Origin: Manis javanica
Lineage: Eukaryota; Chordata; Mammalia; Pholidota; Manidae
Length of the DNA: 64,000 nucleotides
Assembly: GCF_040802235.1 (NCBI RefSeq)
Contig: NC_133167.1
Coordinates: forward strand, 83,677,001 to 83,741,000
Reading direction: 5' to 3'
Part shown: positions 33,870 to 47,100 of the stretch, piece by piece
Numbering within the stretch: position 1 is the stretch's first letter
How the letters are laid out: each line of letters opens with the position of its first letter
Translations under genes and position numbers: made by a program
Notes under the pieces: generated by a model
What the model was told of the DNA's origin: nothing
The model's input: the letters and a program-made list of their open reading frames with translations, nothing else
Databases searched by the model: none

Positions 33870-35535
33870 GATTCCAGCTGCTTTTTAGCCATGAAGGTGA
33901 CAGACCAGGAGGCTGTGCCAACAGTGGTCCAAAGAGTTGCTGGTAAGCTTCAGACTGGTTTGACGAAGAAGAGCAGTATTATAGAAGGGAGGCCTGGAAA
34001 ATGGCCTCTGTAGAGGCCAAATTGAAGGTTGCTGTCCAGTTTGGTTGGAGAGGGTGCCACATGGGTCTGAGCCAGCACCACAGTGCACTGAAGGATGTCA
34101 AGGACACCCAGCAGTCCCTGGCCAGTGTCAGCAAAGACTGGAGGCAGACCATTAACCCCACTGGGAACAACAAAGGTGTGAAGGATGCTGTCATGTGGCA
34201 CAGTCCCCTTGCTGTAGCTGTGGAGAACCTCAAGAATATCTCCCACCCCAAACTGTGCGGCAAAGGCAGGACCTCATTGAACAGGAGGTGCCCCTGCAGG
34301 CCCCCTGGCAGAGGATGGGTCTGGGGTGCTGATGAGAGCAGCACCACAAGGACCGGGGACACGTCTGACATGACCCTCATCCATGGCTACTTTGGGAGCA
34401 TGCAGTGCCTCTCAGCTGACCTGGCCCAGCAGCTGTGGGGGTGCCGCCAGGGTTGCTGGTCACCATCCCCTCTGACCCCACTCTGCTGTTGTCTTGGTTT
34501 TCATAGTAATCAAAAGAGAAGAAAAATCGGTACATATCTATGAAAAAATAAAAAAACCAAACTAGCTTTGTGTCTCCCCAGAGGCCCAAGAATTGAAAGG
34601 AAAAAACATCTGCCATATTGGATAGAGCCATAACTGCTAGAATTGAAGGCATACAGGCCGACCCCAGGGAGTCCAACACGATGTAGTTCATCCGCCACCT
34701 GGAAATCATAAGGAAGTGTGTCCTGGATCAATCATAATTGCCAGAAACTCAATGGTTGAGTGTTTTTTCTTTCCATTATGAGATTTTCAGAAACCTGAGC
34801 ACATACCATCCAGGCCATAAGTGCACTGATGCAAGAATCCAAGTTGGAAGATCCAGAAGCAGTGAGGTCATGAGCCTGTTCACATGCGTGTTAAGCACCC
34901 ACACAAGTGAGAGATGATGCGAATGTGGAGCTGACCCCAGAGTGGGTGTCAGGGTTGGGGAGCTTTCACTTTCTCCAAATGCCATCTCTGAGCTGCTGCA
35001 CATGTAATGTCATCTCACACTTCAAACATCATTGCTTGGCCGAAGAAAGTACTAGAAACAGATACAAAGGACTGGATAAAAGGGACTGAGCCTGAAGCTG
35101 ACCCAAGGGACAGGCAGCACTACTGCCAGGAAACTTTCCCTTCCAGATGTTGGAACCAGTTCTTCAAGTTGCTGCTCAGGGAAAGATTTGAAAACAAAGT
35201 TCTAGTTGGTGTCTTCAGGTGAACTCTTTGTTAAGTAGATACAAAGATGAAGCTCAGCTGCACAGCTGCATAAAGAACAACTAAGAAATTGGCAACACCC
35301 ACACTGTGTTCAGTATATTATGGTAGTAATCAACAACTGTTGAGAACCCAGTCAGTTTAAAAAGGAAGTATTTAAAAAATGAGATTGAAGAAAGTGTATC
35401 TCTGAGCCAACCAAGCATGGATGGCATTTCAGGTGCCACTGCAAAGGAGGGCCATGGCGGTTGGCTGGAGGAGCCCTTCCTGGGTAGGGGACAGCATCTT
35501 GGGGCTGATGACAAAGAGGTGGCTGTTAGGCGTGA
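33870..35535 (+). pseudogene. EXOC3: Processed pseudogene of EXOC3 (exocyst subunit SEC6), 3'-truncated
   Basis: Intronless similarity to EXOC3, a subunit of the exocyst tethering complex. From ATG 33891 the frames give VQRVAGKLQ, then (shifted) EEEQYYRREAWKMASVEAKL, LSQHHSALKDVKDTQQSLAS, VSKDWRQTIN, SDMTLIHGYFGS, RHLEIIRK and, later, SLLTWVLNT- and LETDTKDWIKGTEPEADP-like blocks, in the parent's order. Multiple frameshifts and stops break it (for example TAG after the region near 34680 and the loss of frame at 34520). Similarity fades at about 35535, roughly residue 430-440 of a parent of about 745, with no poly-A tail there. No promoter or intron is seen. Identification is from memory of EXOC3; decay is directly visible. 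Confidence 0.88.
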
Positions 35536-35780
35536 GTGCTTGAAGAGCAGGTACTCTTGCTGGCTGTAAATCTTCAGGTTTTCTCATTCTTGTAAACATC
35601 CTTTGCGAGGTGGGAATTCTGTCATGGTTGGTTGTTTATCACAGGGGCTAAAAGGTGTGTGTGGGAGGAGGGGGCCCCGTCCTCATTCACCTCTTGGCCT
35701 CCACTCTCTTCATCACGGTGTAAAGACCCCGGAAACTCTGATGCTTGAGGAAAGAGTCTAAATGCCTGCAGGGAAATGGA
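35536..35780. other. Junction after the EXOC3 pseudogene, unassigned
   Basis: I cannot place this stretch in EXOC3 in either orientation with confidence. The missing 3' half suggests a later deletion or rearrangement. Confidence 0.4.
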
Positions 35781-38083
35781 AGAGCAAAAAAGAGGGAAAA
35801 GAAAAGTGAAAGATGACAAGATAAGGTAATTTACCAGAAGATGGTAGTCTATCAGAAAATTATTTAAGAAGTACAAGAAGTAAAATTGTATGCGAAATAT
35901 GGGTTTAACAGCTATTTGGGCAAACATGAAAGTAAAATTACTGAATTGGAAAGTGGTTGGTAGAAAAAAATGCAGAGTAAATCATGGAAAATAAAATAGA
36001 CATAAATGTGTATGGTGCATGGTAATACAGTCTAAAATGTAATTGAAATTCCAAAAAATAGAGAAAACATGGGACAGAAAAAATACTTGAGGGAATACTG
36101 ACTGAGAATTATGCTTGACTGAAGATATCAATCCAAACATTCAAGAATCCCTTTGAACCCCAAGGACAATAAATGAACCTCTACACACATAATAGTAGAA
36201 ATTCTTCAAATTGAACTTGGAGATCTTAAAGGATGGTAATATCCAGAGGAAAAGACACATTACATTCAAAAAAGCCACAATAAGATTGATGGCAGACTTT
36301 TCAGAAAAACAATGAAAATCATGGAACAGTAGACTAACACATTTAGAAGTTTGAAAAAGGAAAACAATACCTAATATCATTTATAAATAGATGCAAAATA
36401 CAAAAACTACCAGAGAAACAGGAAGTGAATTTATCACCTTTAGACATATACTAAAAGAAATACTAAAAGGAATTCTTTAGACAAAAGAGAAAGATCCATA
36501 AATAGAGAATGGAGGTACAGAAATTCAATAAAGGATGAAGAGCAAAGTAAAGGGTAAATATATGAATAAATATAAATGAATATTGACTTCTTACAATAGT
36601 AATATTGTCTTACGGGATTTAAAATAAACATTGGAGGGATAAATGGAATGAATTAAAGACATCCAGGTTTGTGCATTTCTGGAAAACAAAAAAATGTGAA
36701 AATACTAATTCATAGTAACTTTATTAAGTGAAGATGCACTTTATAATCTTTTAGGTAAACATTAATAGTGTAATGTACAGAATGCAATATGAAAGCAAAA
36801 TGAAAAAAATCCTTGATCAAAAGGGAGCAAAAATATTTTTTAAGAGGTCAGTAGTAATTAAGTAGCAAGGTGATAGGTTTTAAAAATAAAAATAGACTAT
36901 TTACTCAAAAGGTAAAATTTTTCAGACTGAATAAATGATACCAAACTATATGCTGCTAATGAGATTCAGCCTAAATAAATGACACAAAAAGGATGAAAGT
37001 AAAAGGATAGAAAAACTTCCACCATAAAAACCAGAAGAAGAAACCTGGCTTATGCTCTCAGCAAACAAGGAGACCTAAATGCAAAAAATATTAATAGTGA
37101 TATTGAGGGATATTTCATAATAAATGTGTTAATCCAATGAGAATATATAACATTTCTAAATCATACCCAAAATTATGACCTTAAGATACTTAGAGCAAAA
37201 TTTTAATGAAGAGAAAGAAAAAAATAGGTAAATATAGAAAGTGGGATATGTTAACAAATATTTATTGGTAATTGATAGACTTAGGGGGAAATACCAGTAA
37301 AAATATGAAAGCTTTGAGTAACATAATTAAATAAATCAACCTAATTGGCATATACAGAACACCCTATCCAAAAACTGCTGAATATTTTTTTTTTTCAAAA
37401 GGAACATGGACTATTTGCCATAATTTGGTCATACTTGGGCCATAAATAACATCTCAATGAATTTGTAAGGAGTGAAAGTATTTGAAATACAATTTCTGAT
37501 CACAAAAACAAGCTTAAAGCAATTTTTAAAACAATCTACACACTCCCAAATGCTTGATGGAAATCAACAATATACATCTGAAAAATCCATGAATTTAAGA
37601 AGAAAGCAAAATAGAAATTAGAAGATACTGGGAATTATAGTGAAAGTACATATAAGACTTAAGTAATGTCACTAAAGCTGTATGTCACAGGAAATTTATA
37701 GCTTTAAATACCTATATTATAAAAGAAGACTGATCTAAATATCTTTCTCCATTAGTACTAAAAAAACAATTTAAACCCAAGAAAGTGGTAGTAAAAAAAT
37801 TATTTGGAGGAGAATTAATTAAATAAAAAATAGTACAGTGGGGAAAATTTTTAAGTAATGTCTTTGCTAATATTAATCAAACTAGTAAACACCTATCAAA
37901 ACTGATAAATAAAAAATAGAAAATTCTTTATACTTGTATATTATAAACATTATATTAAAAATATCTGTATTAGGATTTCAAAAAGAAAGCCATAGTAAAC
38001 ACCTATGAACAACATTATGCAGTAAATTTAGCAATTTAGGTTAATTGGGGACATTCCTTGAAAACTATAGTTTACCCAAAATG
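35781..38083 (+). repeat. Old LINE (HAL1/L1M-like) region, AT-rich
   Basis: An adenine-rich + strand with the order expected for old L1/HAL1 sequence: AGAGGAAAAGACACATTACA, TTGATGGCAGACTTTTCAGA, ATACTAAAAGAAATACTAAA and AAAGGAATTCTTTAGACAAA. Heavily decayed. The exact ends and subfamily need a repeat library. Confidence 0.65.
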
Positions 38084-38830
38084 TCATGAGAATAGACAAA
38101 ATAGCTGGAGTTTTTCTCTATATAAGTCAGGGTCCAGTCAGGAAACAGAAATCTCACCACTATTTTAAAGAGAGAATATTTAATACAATAAATTATAAAC
38201 TAACAACAGGATTAACTTTAAGAGGGATAAAGAGAAGCATAACAATAGTGTGTTTTGGAAGCAGCCATTACCTCTGGGGCTGAAGGACAGTACACAAGAC
38301 CCAGGTCCGAGATGCAGACATCACTGAGTGGCTGCGGCCCATCAAATGGCCCAGTAACTTTGCTGAAATGCCAAATACTGGAACTGGAACCATTTCTTCG
38401 TGCGCTGGTGAAACTCAGTAGAAACAAACCTATTTGGGTGGAGTGTAACATCTGGGGGTCCACCCACTGGGGTCCCAGGACTAGTCTGGGCTGTCACACG
38501 CTGCACTGCCAACAGAATCGTGTAGGAAGCCACCCTCTGCACAGAGGGGGACTAACAGGCATCGCCACTCTTACCTTGCTCCAGTCTCTTATTGTGACAT
38601 TTGTTTCTGCATTTCACAGGGATGAGGTATTATTCTTGGATCACTCTTTGGGTAGCGGGGGCTGGGATTTCCAGAGGTTTCCACTTAGCACCTTCTGCCA
38701 TGATGGCACTCAGCCCCAGGGGTCTAGAGTGCCAGTGTACAGATCCTGCCAATTCCCAATATGTCTCCTCCAGTTATACATAAAGGAACTATAGGGGGAG
38801 AAAAAACATGGATCAAATTAATGTACCAAC
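38084..38830. repeat. Probable old interspersed repeat, family not assigned
   Basis: The opening (GTCAGGGTCCAGTCAGGAAA, CAGAAATC, AGAGAATATTTAATACAATA, then GGGCTGAAGG...CACCC-type text) resembles a common mammalian medium-reiteration element that I cannot name safely. The 179-codon open frame at 38255-38794 shows no known domain. Confidence 0.4.
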
Positions 38831-38996
38831 TAGGCCCCGTGTGAGTTGGCCTTGGGCTCAGCAGCCTCCACTGTGACCAGCGGCACACAGTGGCATCTCT
38901 GATAGGCCTGAGTACTTCCTTTGTGCCCGTGTAAAGTCACTCCAGTAAATGGCCTGTTCATGTCCAGAACTAAAATGCGCTTAAAAAGATAGTGAA

Positions 38997-39105
38997 ATCG
39001 CTTCTTGGCCTTTTGACTAAGATCAAGTGTAGTATCTGTTCTTATCAGTTTAATATCTGATACGCCCTCTATCCGAGGACAATATATTATTAAATAGAAT
39101 TCGGA
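38997..39105 (+). pseudogene. RNU2: U2 snRNA pseudogene, 3'-truncated
   Basis: Starts ATCGCTTCTTGGCCTTTTGA and continues with the U2 5' third almost unchanged, including GTAGTA (39029-39034), the branch-point-pairing element, and the stem-loop IIa region with TATCCGAGGACAATATATTA. Only a few substitutions are seen (for example C to T at base 10 of U2). After about base 95 it degenerates; the Sm-site region is unrecognisable and the 3' stem-loops are missing. No proximal snRNA promoter element is evident. A retroposed, non-functional fragment. Confidence 0.93.
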
Positions 39106-39689
39106 TCCTTGGTCAGGTTCCCCCAAATTCTTTCTAAGAGGTGTCCACGATCAACTGCTTGAGCTTTGTTTTGGCAGCCCCCTGCCCAAAGTTGCTTACA
39201 GACTGTTCTTCACCTTGTTTCCAAAGCTGAAGAACAGAAAGTGGCCTCTGTTTTGAGGAGGTGGTAATTAAATATACATTTATTTTTTACTGTGACTTGT
39301 TCAGGACCACATTTTACAAAATGCCTTGTTTTCTTTATTATTGTTTCTGGAAAGGAAAGTTATATTAAAATTGTTTTAGTTTGAATATAGAATAGTTTTA
39401 TTAATTAGGGCTTATTTTGAAAAAATTCTGAGTTTAATTCTAATGTATGCCAATACCTTCCAAAGTAAGGTAATATTCAGAGACAGTTGTTCTGATCAAA
39501 TGGCTTAGAAAAATTTCTGGAATATTCACAGATTCCTTATTATTGACTTAAATCTAACTAAAACTGCAACATTATTCTTTGTACATTTTCATTATATAGT
39601 GTTAAGAAGCTTAGTTGCAAACAAAATACTTAAGCTATTTAAAAAAATAGTGAAATAAGCCTACAAGTAATTAGAGTATTTAGATATTT

Positions 39690-40345
39690 TTAAGGAATAA
39701 CTTTTTCCCGAGCTTTATGGAACTATCTTTGATATATACCATTGTATAAGTTTAAGATATATATATATGTGTGTATATTACATATATATATTGATATGCA
39801 TCTATAGTGCAAAATGATTCCGATAATGAGGTTAGTCAACACATCCATCATCTCACAGTTACTTTTTTTTTTTTTTTGGTGAGCACATTTAAGATCTTAG
39901 CAATGTTTCACATGTACAGTACAGTTTGGTTAACCGCAGTCACCATGCTGTGCATAAAGTCCCCAAAACACACACATCTTATAGTGGAAGTCTTACCCTT
40001 TGAGCCCCATCACCCATTTCCCCAACCCTCCAGCCCCTGGCAACCACCAATCTACTTGTTTCTGTGAGTTTGGTTTTTTAGATGCTGCATGTAAGTGAGA
40101 TCATACAATATTTGTCTCTTGCTCACTTATGTCACTTAGCATTAAGCCCTCAAGTGTCATATATGTTGTCACAGATGGCAGGATTTCCTCTTCTTTATAA
40201 TTGAATACTATCCTCTTGTATGTATGTGCCCACATTTTCTTTATCCATTCATCTGTCAGTGCACACTTAGGTTGCATCCATGTCTTGGCTATTGTGAATG
40301 ATGCCCTGTGGAATCATTGGGACCAAGTTGTGAAACTTTCTTCTG
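39690..40345 (-). repeat. LINE-1 (L1M-type) 3' end, reverse orientation
   Basis: Read on the reverse strand this is an L1 3' UTR and ORF2 end. On the + strand the diagnostic pieces are TTAAGATCTTAGCAATGTTT, CCCCAACCCTCCAGCCCCTG, GCATGTAAGTGAGATCATAC, TTCTTTATCCATTCATCTGT and CATGTCTTGGCTATTGTGAA. An AT repeat lies at 39751-39795 and a poly-T run at 39861-39877. Confidence 0.88.
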
Positions 40346-43300
40346 CAACAGGATTTGATTCTACCACTGCCAGTATTCAGAGGGTGCTGCTGCCTGGCAT
40401 CTCCTCAATACCACCACCACCACCTCGTCACACACACAAGTCACATTCTGTGAAAACTTCCCAGCTCAGTTTCCTCCATGCTTATAGTAGCCTTATAATT
40501 CTAGTTTTTACTAGTTTCTTACCACTAAAGACATGAATAAAAGCAGTTCAGAAAAACAGCAATTCATTATTGTATGGCTATCACAGATACTCTGAGTCTG
40601 AGCATCCTCCCACACAGGGTTCTGAACTGAGAGGAAGTCTTCGAGATGCTGCCAGGGAGTTAGAACTCCCAAGAAGTCTGGGAAGAACTGTTCTTCTGAA
40701 CATGTCCTTCAGGAAGTTTGTCTTCTGGTAACTCATGTGTTTAGAGTAGCCTATGAAAGTTGCACAATTAATGGAAGCTACCACTGTCTTAAGTCACTCC
40801 AACATTTCCAGACACCCTCCTCACTGCATGCCCATTTCATTCCTGCTTTTTTATAACCCACAAACCAGGGAGCCCAATAAACCCTTATTAGGCAAACATT
40901 GTCTTCTATTGAGGTAAAGGTAAGTCCGAGCAGCCGTGATGTGTGAGTTGCAGAAGGAAGAAGCTACTTTTAAAGGCAGAGAGATGTGGGCTCTGGGTCT
41001 GGCTCTGCTGATGTGTTGGGCATGAATTTGGAGATGTGGCCTACCTTCTCCAAATACCATTTTCTGACCCAAAAAAGGTTGCTGATAATGCCTCGCTTAT
41101 AAGGGGCCTGTGAAATAAGGCATATGTTGCCTGGTATAGTGCACACAGGTAAAGAGCAGGCCCCATGCCTGTACTAGTTGGTTTTTGAAAGCTGCTTTGT
41201 GCTGGGCCTTCCCTCCAAGGGCTCTATTTTGGTCTCTTGTCAGTCACCTATTTCTGACCTACCGCTTCCAGATCCAGACAACTTGACGACAGTGAGAAAT
41301 GGCAGAATCCTGAGACAGTTGTAAAAAGTCTCACTGATGCACTAAATGCAGCTGGCCTGAGGGCCTTCACTCTGGACCAAATAGGTCACATTCCAGAATG
41401 AGTTAATGGATGAAGATGGGTGGCTTTTCTGTCATTTACCTGCCAGATAAATTTGGCCACATTTTTCATTAGTTTGCTATACTGTACAGGTAACACACTC
41501 TTGGACTGGCAAGATGGTGCATGAAGTTGAGCTGCAGGGCTGAGCAGAAAGCAAGAAGGGATGGGGCCCTGGGGAGGAGTTGTGAGTTACAGGAGATCAG
41601 AGGTTGGATTTGCCAGAGAAAATCCTTACTGGGTCAAGGCTGCTTTTGCATAATTGTATTAAAACCAGGAAGAGAAGAAGTAATCGTATTAGTCGTGTGC
41701 TGTACTGCTTGATGTGCTTTGTGTTACCTCACTTTTGAAGTCAGACAGGTTGAAATGCTTTGTGTGAGGGAGTCATTCAGAAGGCACCCAATCAACAAGG
41801 CAGGTGCTGCCAGAGCAAGGCAGGGAAGTTTTTGATGTTGACAATGACATACCTTCTTGTGCAGAAGGGAGTAATCCATTTGGTCACAGTTATGAAAAAG
41901 TTCTGTGTGTGTGGCTTTGGGGAACAGAGGCAGTGCCTTATGGGAGGGAGGCCTCCAGGCCGGCTGGCTGCAAAACACCAGGGAGGTGGCTGGTCAACCC
42001 AGCAAGGGCAAGAGCATCCCTTTAGGGAGCCCCCTGTCTGCTGTGTGCAGAAGTGGGTGTTCTCATGAGCAGCTGTGGAGAGCGTTGCTGTCAGGATTGG
42101 CTCACCTCGTCTTCTGTTCACAGAGCCCGGGCATCTCATCAATTTGTGTTCAATGTCTGCCCACCATCACCTCTCTCTCAAGTCCCATGCCATCTGCAAC
42201 TTGGCATCAGCAGAGCCCTGTCAGAATCCTGCCCCAGAGGGGGCCAGGGAAACATTTTTCCACCTGCCACCCACCTGAAAGATAGAAAACAAGAGTTGTG
42301 ATTTTGTGAGAGTTCATTGTGAATATTTCTTGCAAATTCCAGTGACATTGGTAGCTTGAAATTTGCCATGGTGGGAGTATTTATACCATGGAAACCAGCC
42401 AACTCTACAAATAAGGATTTTGGGGGGTTTTTTTTGGTTTCTTTTTCATTCCTCGAAGCTTGGTTGTTAAATGCCTGCCACCAGAACACTGGGTGTGGTG
42501 CACAGGGCAGAAAGAGGGAGCCCGGAATTCAAAGTCCTTAATTTCCTGCCCTGCCTCCTCATAGTGGCTGCGCAGATGGCTCACCGGACCCCTCATCTGT
42601 AGTTTGACTAGGCTGCCAGCAATGGCCAGCCACAGAAGGCCTTGCAGGTGCTTTTGTTTTCAATCGGATTTGTATTTTAGAAAGGTAACCAGAATGAAAG
42701 GGTATAAAATCATAGAGAACATTGGAGGCAAAGAAATCAGATGGTAATCTAATTGCATCTATTCAAATAAAAGGTGGTGAAGCCTGAAATAAAGCAAGAG
42801 CAATAGGAATGGAGAAGAGAGAACAGACATAATAGATGTTAGAGAAATAGAGTTGACAGAACTTATTGATTGGTTGGGCATCAGGGTGAGAAAAAGAAGA
42901 TATAGATGATAACATCTAGTTTCATATGATACTGCCATTCCACAAGATGGAAGGAGTAACAGACTTTGGTGGAAAATTGATGACTTAGATTTAGAGTAAG
43001 TTCAGATGCCTGAGAGGGGCAGGGCGATGGGGTTGGTGCATTCTGAAAGTCAGCAGATGATGGTAAGTGACAGCAGGTGACAAGAAGGGGTCATTCAGGG
43101 ATGGTATGAAGTGAGAAGAGGTCCAAGGAAGAGACATGCATGGAAAACATAATATTTAAGGTGCATGAAGAAAATTAAAAGTCAACAGAGGGTAGGAGAA
43201 AGATTGGCCAGTGAACTGGCAGAAAACTATAAGAGAAGCAAAGGGAGGAAAGAAAATTGGATAATCATTCATGTGAAATATAGGGTCAAGGTAAAGAAAG

Positions 43301-43984
43301 AGAAGCCCATTAAAGAATGCATCATGTTTATCTGGAGAACACTGAGAGCCTTCGGCCAGAGTGGTTTCTGGAAATCCAGGGACAGACATGGCCAGGCTGC
43401 AGTAGTTTGGAGAACAAGTGAGCAGAAGGTGGAAATAACAGAAAACAAGTGAAAAAGCAAGAATTGTAGGCTTGGAAGGTAAGGAAAGGCAAGGAGATGC
43501 AGGGTCAGGGGAGCGCTTTCATTGTGCGATGGACGACAGGCTTGACCATAACTTTCTGCTATGCAGAAGGGGCTGGTGGAGATGAAGCTGCCAATTTGGG
43601 AAGGACAAGGGGCATTACAGGTGCAATAAGGTCCTGGATGAGGCAGAAGGGCCGGGCAGGAGACAGCTGGAGGGACTGGCCTTACCAAGAGAAATAACAG
43701 CTCTTCCTGCAAGACCAGAAGGATGGGAGTGAGAATAAATGCAAATATAGATTACCTTTTTGATTGCTGGGATTAAGGTAGCTTGTGCCAATATTCTCAG
43801 TTTTCTCTTGAAAATCCAAAATGTTTAATAAGAGTGGTAGAAGTTTGAAATAAGAACTGTGGGGAATGGGAGAGAACATAACACTCAGTTTTCAGCCTAC
43901 ATTACATTTTAGTGCTTGAATACAGAGACCTAATTTTATTGTTCTGTTGCTTTTTGTATATTTTGTGCCCCCCTTAGCCTCTGT
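40346..43984. other. Intergenic, no gene supported
   Basis: Several overlapping open frames occur at 41760-42300 on both strands, but none shows a domain, splice context or codon pattern I can defend. The purine-rich stretch 42690-43720 looks like an old repeat of unknown family. Confidence 0.5.
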
Positions 43985-44170
43985 ATTCTGGCAGGCACAA
44001 TAGCACATCTCACACCATGTTACTGTTACTCGTTTGATTACCTGCCTTTCCATCTAGCAGGAAACCTAGATAGAGCAGGAACAGAGCTGCTAACCTGGCA
44101 GAGTGCCTGCAGTGTACCGGGTGATTCACAAATATTTGTCAAATGGGTGAATGATGGAGCGAATGAGTGG
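43985..44170 (+). repeat. L2 (LINE-2) 3' end
   Basis: The order AATAGCACATCTCACACCAT, ACCTAGATAGAGCAGGAACA, GAGTGCCTGCAGTGTACCGG, AAATATTTGTCAAATGGGTG and AATGATGGAGCGAATGAGTG follows the L2 tail, which ends in degenerate TGAATGAA repeats. Confidence 0.75.
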
Positions 44171-47100
44171 ATGTCTGAATTAGTCCAGTCCTCCTAACTA
44201 AACAGTCACCTCCATTGTGGCATAAATTTGCTTGGATTACTCAGCATTTCCAGTCCATAGGAACTGCACAGTCAAGATGAATTAAAATGAGTTGGGCAGC
44301 TTGAAGACCAGTGTTGATGGAAAAATCCAGCAGTGGAGTCCAAGGGAGAAGCTTGCGCCGAGATGATGGAGGAATGGAATTCAACACTGGCTAAGCCCAC
44401 AGAACATACAGGTACTTTCCACCGCCGAGCACCTTCTGGTTCCTGTTTATTCCCAGCTTTTGGGCATCCCCATGCCTGATGTTTTCCATTTCTTAGGGAA
44501 TCAATAGGTCGTGCAGAGGGATCCAGCATCCCTCACCCACCCTGTTCTCTGGCTTCTTGGACCTGAACCCCCATCTAGAGGCCAAGGCCCAGAGAAGGTA
44601 ACCAGTTAGTGTCAGTTATATATCCCCGTGCTGTGGTTTTTCTAGTTCTCAAGCTGTGCTCCCAGTTGCCAGCCCTCTGTACTGCTAGGAATCCTTCAGG
44701 CAGCCAGTGAGAGGCAGAGCCCAGCTCCTCTCCGCCCTGCTCTGAGGGGTCCATAGCAAATTACAGTGGCAGGGAAATGTCTTAATATAGCGTGCTGTTT
44801 AGCATAATTGATGTTCAGATGCGGCTTTGGTAGAAACAAGCTCAGTTAATTGCTCTCTCCACCTACATGAGCTCTTGCATCGCAGCCCATTAGGCAGGGG
44901 CCAGAGGGCTGTTTGCATGGCCATAACGGCCCCCCACAAGGAGGCCGGAGGGTGCTGGCTGTTAGGCAGAGGAGCCAGTATAAGCAACTGTGATGACTGT
45001 GTGTGCAGCTGTCCACAGCCAGAGCCATCTGCCCATTTAGGAATGGGAGATCTTAACCAATCTTACAGGTGAGAAAAGGAAGGAAACAGTCAAGAGAGGT
45101 AAGGCTGAGCTCTCCCAAGGGGCAGAGGCCTGGAGGAATCTTTGAAGACTATAGATTTGAAGGTACAATCCTAATCCTAGTCCTGTAGTACATTGCTAAT
45201 AGCTAAGAGCCTGTCTCTGTTCTCCCAGCCTCGGTGTGCTTGGAAATGCTCTGGACATAGAAAGGATATATTACAATCAGACACTACCAGGTTGCTGCTC
45301 AAAGTGAGGCCCGAGGACCAGCCGCACCAGCACCATCTTGGGGGTGTGAGGAATGCAGACTTCAGGCCCTCTCCTGATGGGCTGAATCAGAATTTGCATT
45401 TTAACACCATCCCCCGGTGTTCCATATGCCCGTGAGAGTCTGAGAAGCAGTGCTGAGGGTCAGAGGTGAGCACATGTACGAGAACACAGCACATCCACTC
45501 CTTTGCCTCTTGATTAAGCTTTCACACTACAACAGGGTTGAGTACTTGCCATGGAGACCTGTGACCCACAAGCCTAAAAGATGCACCTTCTGGCTTTTTA
45601 CAGAAAGAGTCGGCCAACCTCTGCTCTAGGCAGAAATCTCTAGCCAACCCATGTTACTAAACATTTCTGTTAGTCCTCAGAGAGCAGGTTAGTACCAGAT
45701 ATTTAATTTGCCATTTAACTATTGTCATGGACATATGGACAGGTGGAGCAATATACTATATGTTAGATGATAAATTCTAGGGGCTTAGCAGTTTCTCAGT
45801 TCATAAAGACACTTCAACAAAAGTTGGCAAAAACTTTGAACTTCCTGTTACCTTGACTGAGTCAAATGGTTTAAAGGATCTTATCCCTCCCTTATTGACA
45901 CAGAGAATAAGAAAACATGATAAACTGGCACCGATAATAAAACAATCAACAAATGTCTATACTGTGCCCTAGGTAGTATATCCATTGTGGCTGGACATAC
46001 TATCATTTTTCCAAATATACCAAGAAGTTGCTTTGACTTCATGCCAGCGTTTGTGGGTAATTTCATACCCAATGAGTTACCTACCCAGAGACTGCATTGC
46101 CTACCTCTTAATTTCCAGCAGGGTGAAATGTTAAAATAGGTGTGACTGCTCTGCTTTATAAACAGCAGAAGAATTGTTGAAAATAGGCATTCCTTAGTGC
46201 TTGCCATCAAGACAGCTTGTGCAAACAGTCCACAAAGGACTTAGGTGGCTAATGGTGAGGAAGAGGCCTGCTAAACCATGTCAGAAATTGCTGAGATATT
46301 TGATGGGAGATGCTGGCCTGTAGTTTCTACCCTCGCACTTGCAAGAATATTAAAGAAGCGCTTCATTGCGTTTTCAAAACCCCTGGAGTTTTTCCAAGCT
46401 CCTGCGTCCCAAATCTGCCTCTGTCTCTCCATCTCTCTCTGTCTCTGTCTCTCACTAACAAAAGCTGGGCTGCAGCCTCAGACTCCAGACGTGTGCATCA
46501 TTCATAATTGTAGCTCTGCCAGCAGTCATGTAACTGCTTAAAGACCTCAACAGCCTTCTGGCACTTAAAGGGGGAAAAAAATCATCTAATTAATCACAGG
46601 TGAAACAGCTTGGACCATCTCCAAAAGCCCCTGAATTTACTGCCAAGCTTTGATGCTAATTTTCTTTCTAAGTAACCCCCTAAAGAAATTTACGATTAGG
46701 TAATTAAAGTAATGAATAAAGAGATACTTAGATGGAGGGAAAGGAGGAGAGGGAAAAGTCTGTATTTCTGCCCTGCAATAAACGTGGCTGGGCATGCGCC
46801 GTTTGTGAGCCCCAACCAAGAGGTCCCTGGGGGGCTTTCTCCTGAAGAAAATTTTAAAAATCAATATTTGAAAGACCAAAATGAGGCATGTAAGTGGAGT
46901 TGGGAGCAGGTCACTCTGCTAGGGCCTTTGTAAGACGGAAGGAAATCTGTCTTCTGCCAGATTCTTATTATTGGCTTTCTTAATTTTTTTCTCTTTTTTT
47001 TTTTTTGACGCTCTATAGCTTGTGTCCTATGGGGAGGTCAGCCGTGGTTTCTTCCTGTGAGCTGATTGGCTGGCATCACCAGGCTTGATTTAGCGATCTC

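Noticed and set aside
35536-35780. Possible inverted 3' piece of EXOC3 (reverse strand YTVMKRVEAKR-like text)
   Set aside because: The resemblance to the EXOC3 'AVMQKR' region is too short and gapped, and the arrangement does not fit the usual twin-priming inversion.
38255-38794. 179-codon open frame on the + strand
   Set aside because: Overlaps probable old repeat sequence; no domain, no splice signals and no homologue that I recognise.
41760-42300. Cluster of overlapping open frames on both strands
   Set aside because: Mutually overlapping frames with ordinary composition and no conserved motif; at most one could be real and none stands out.
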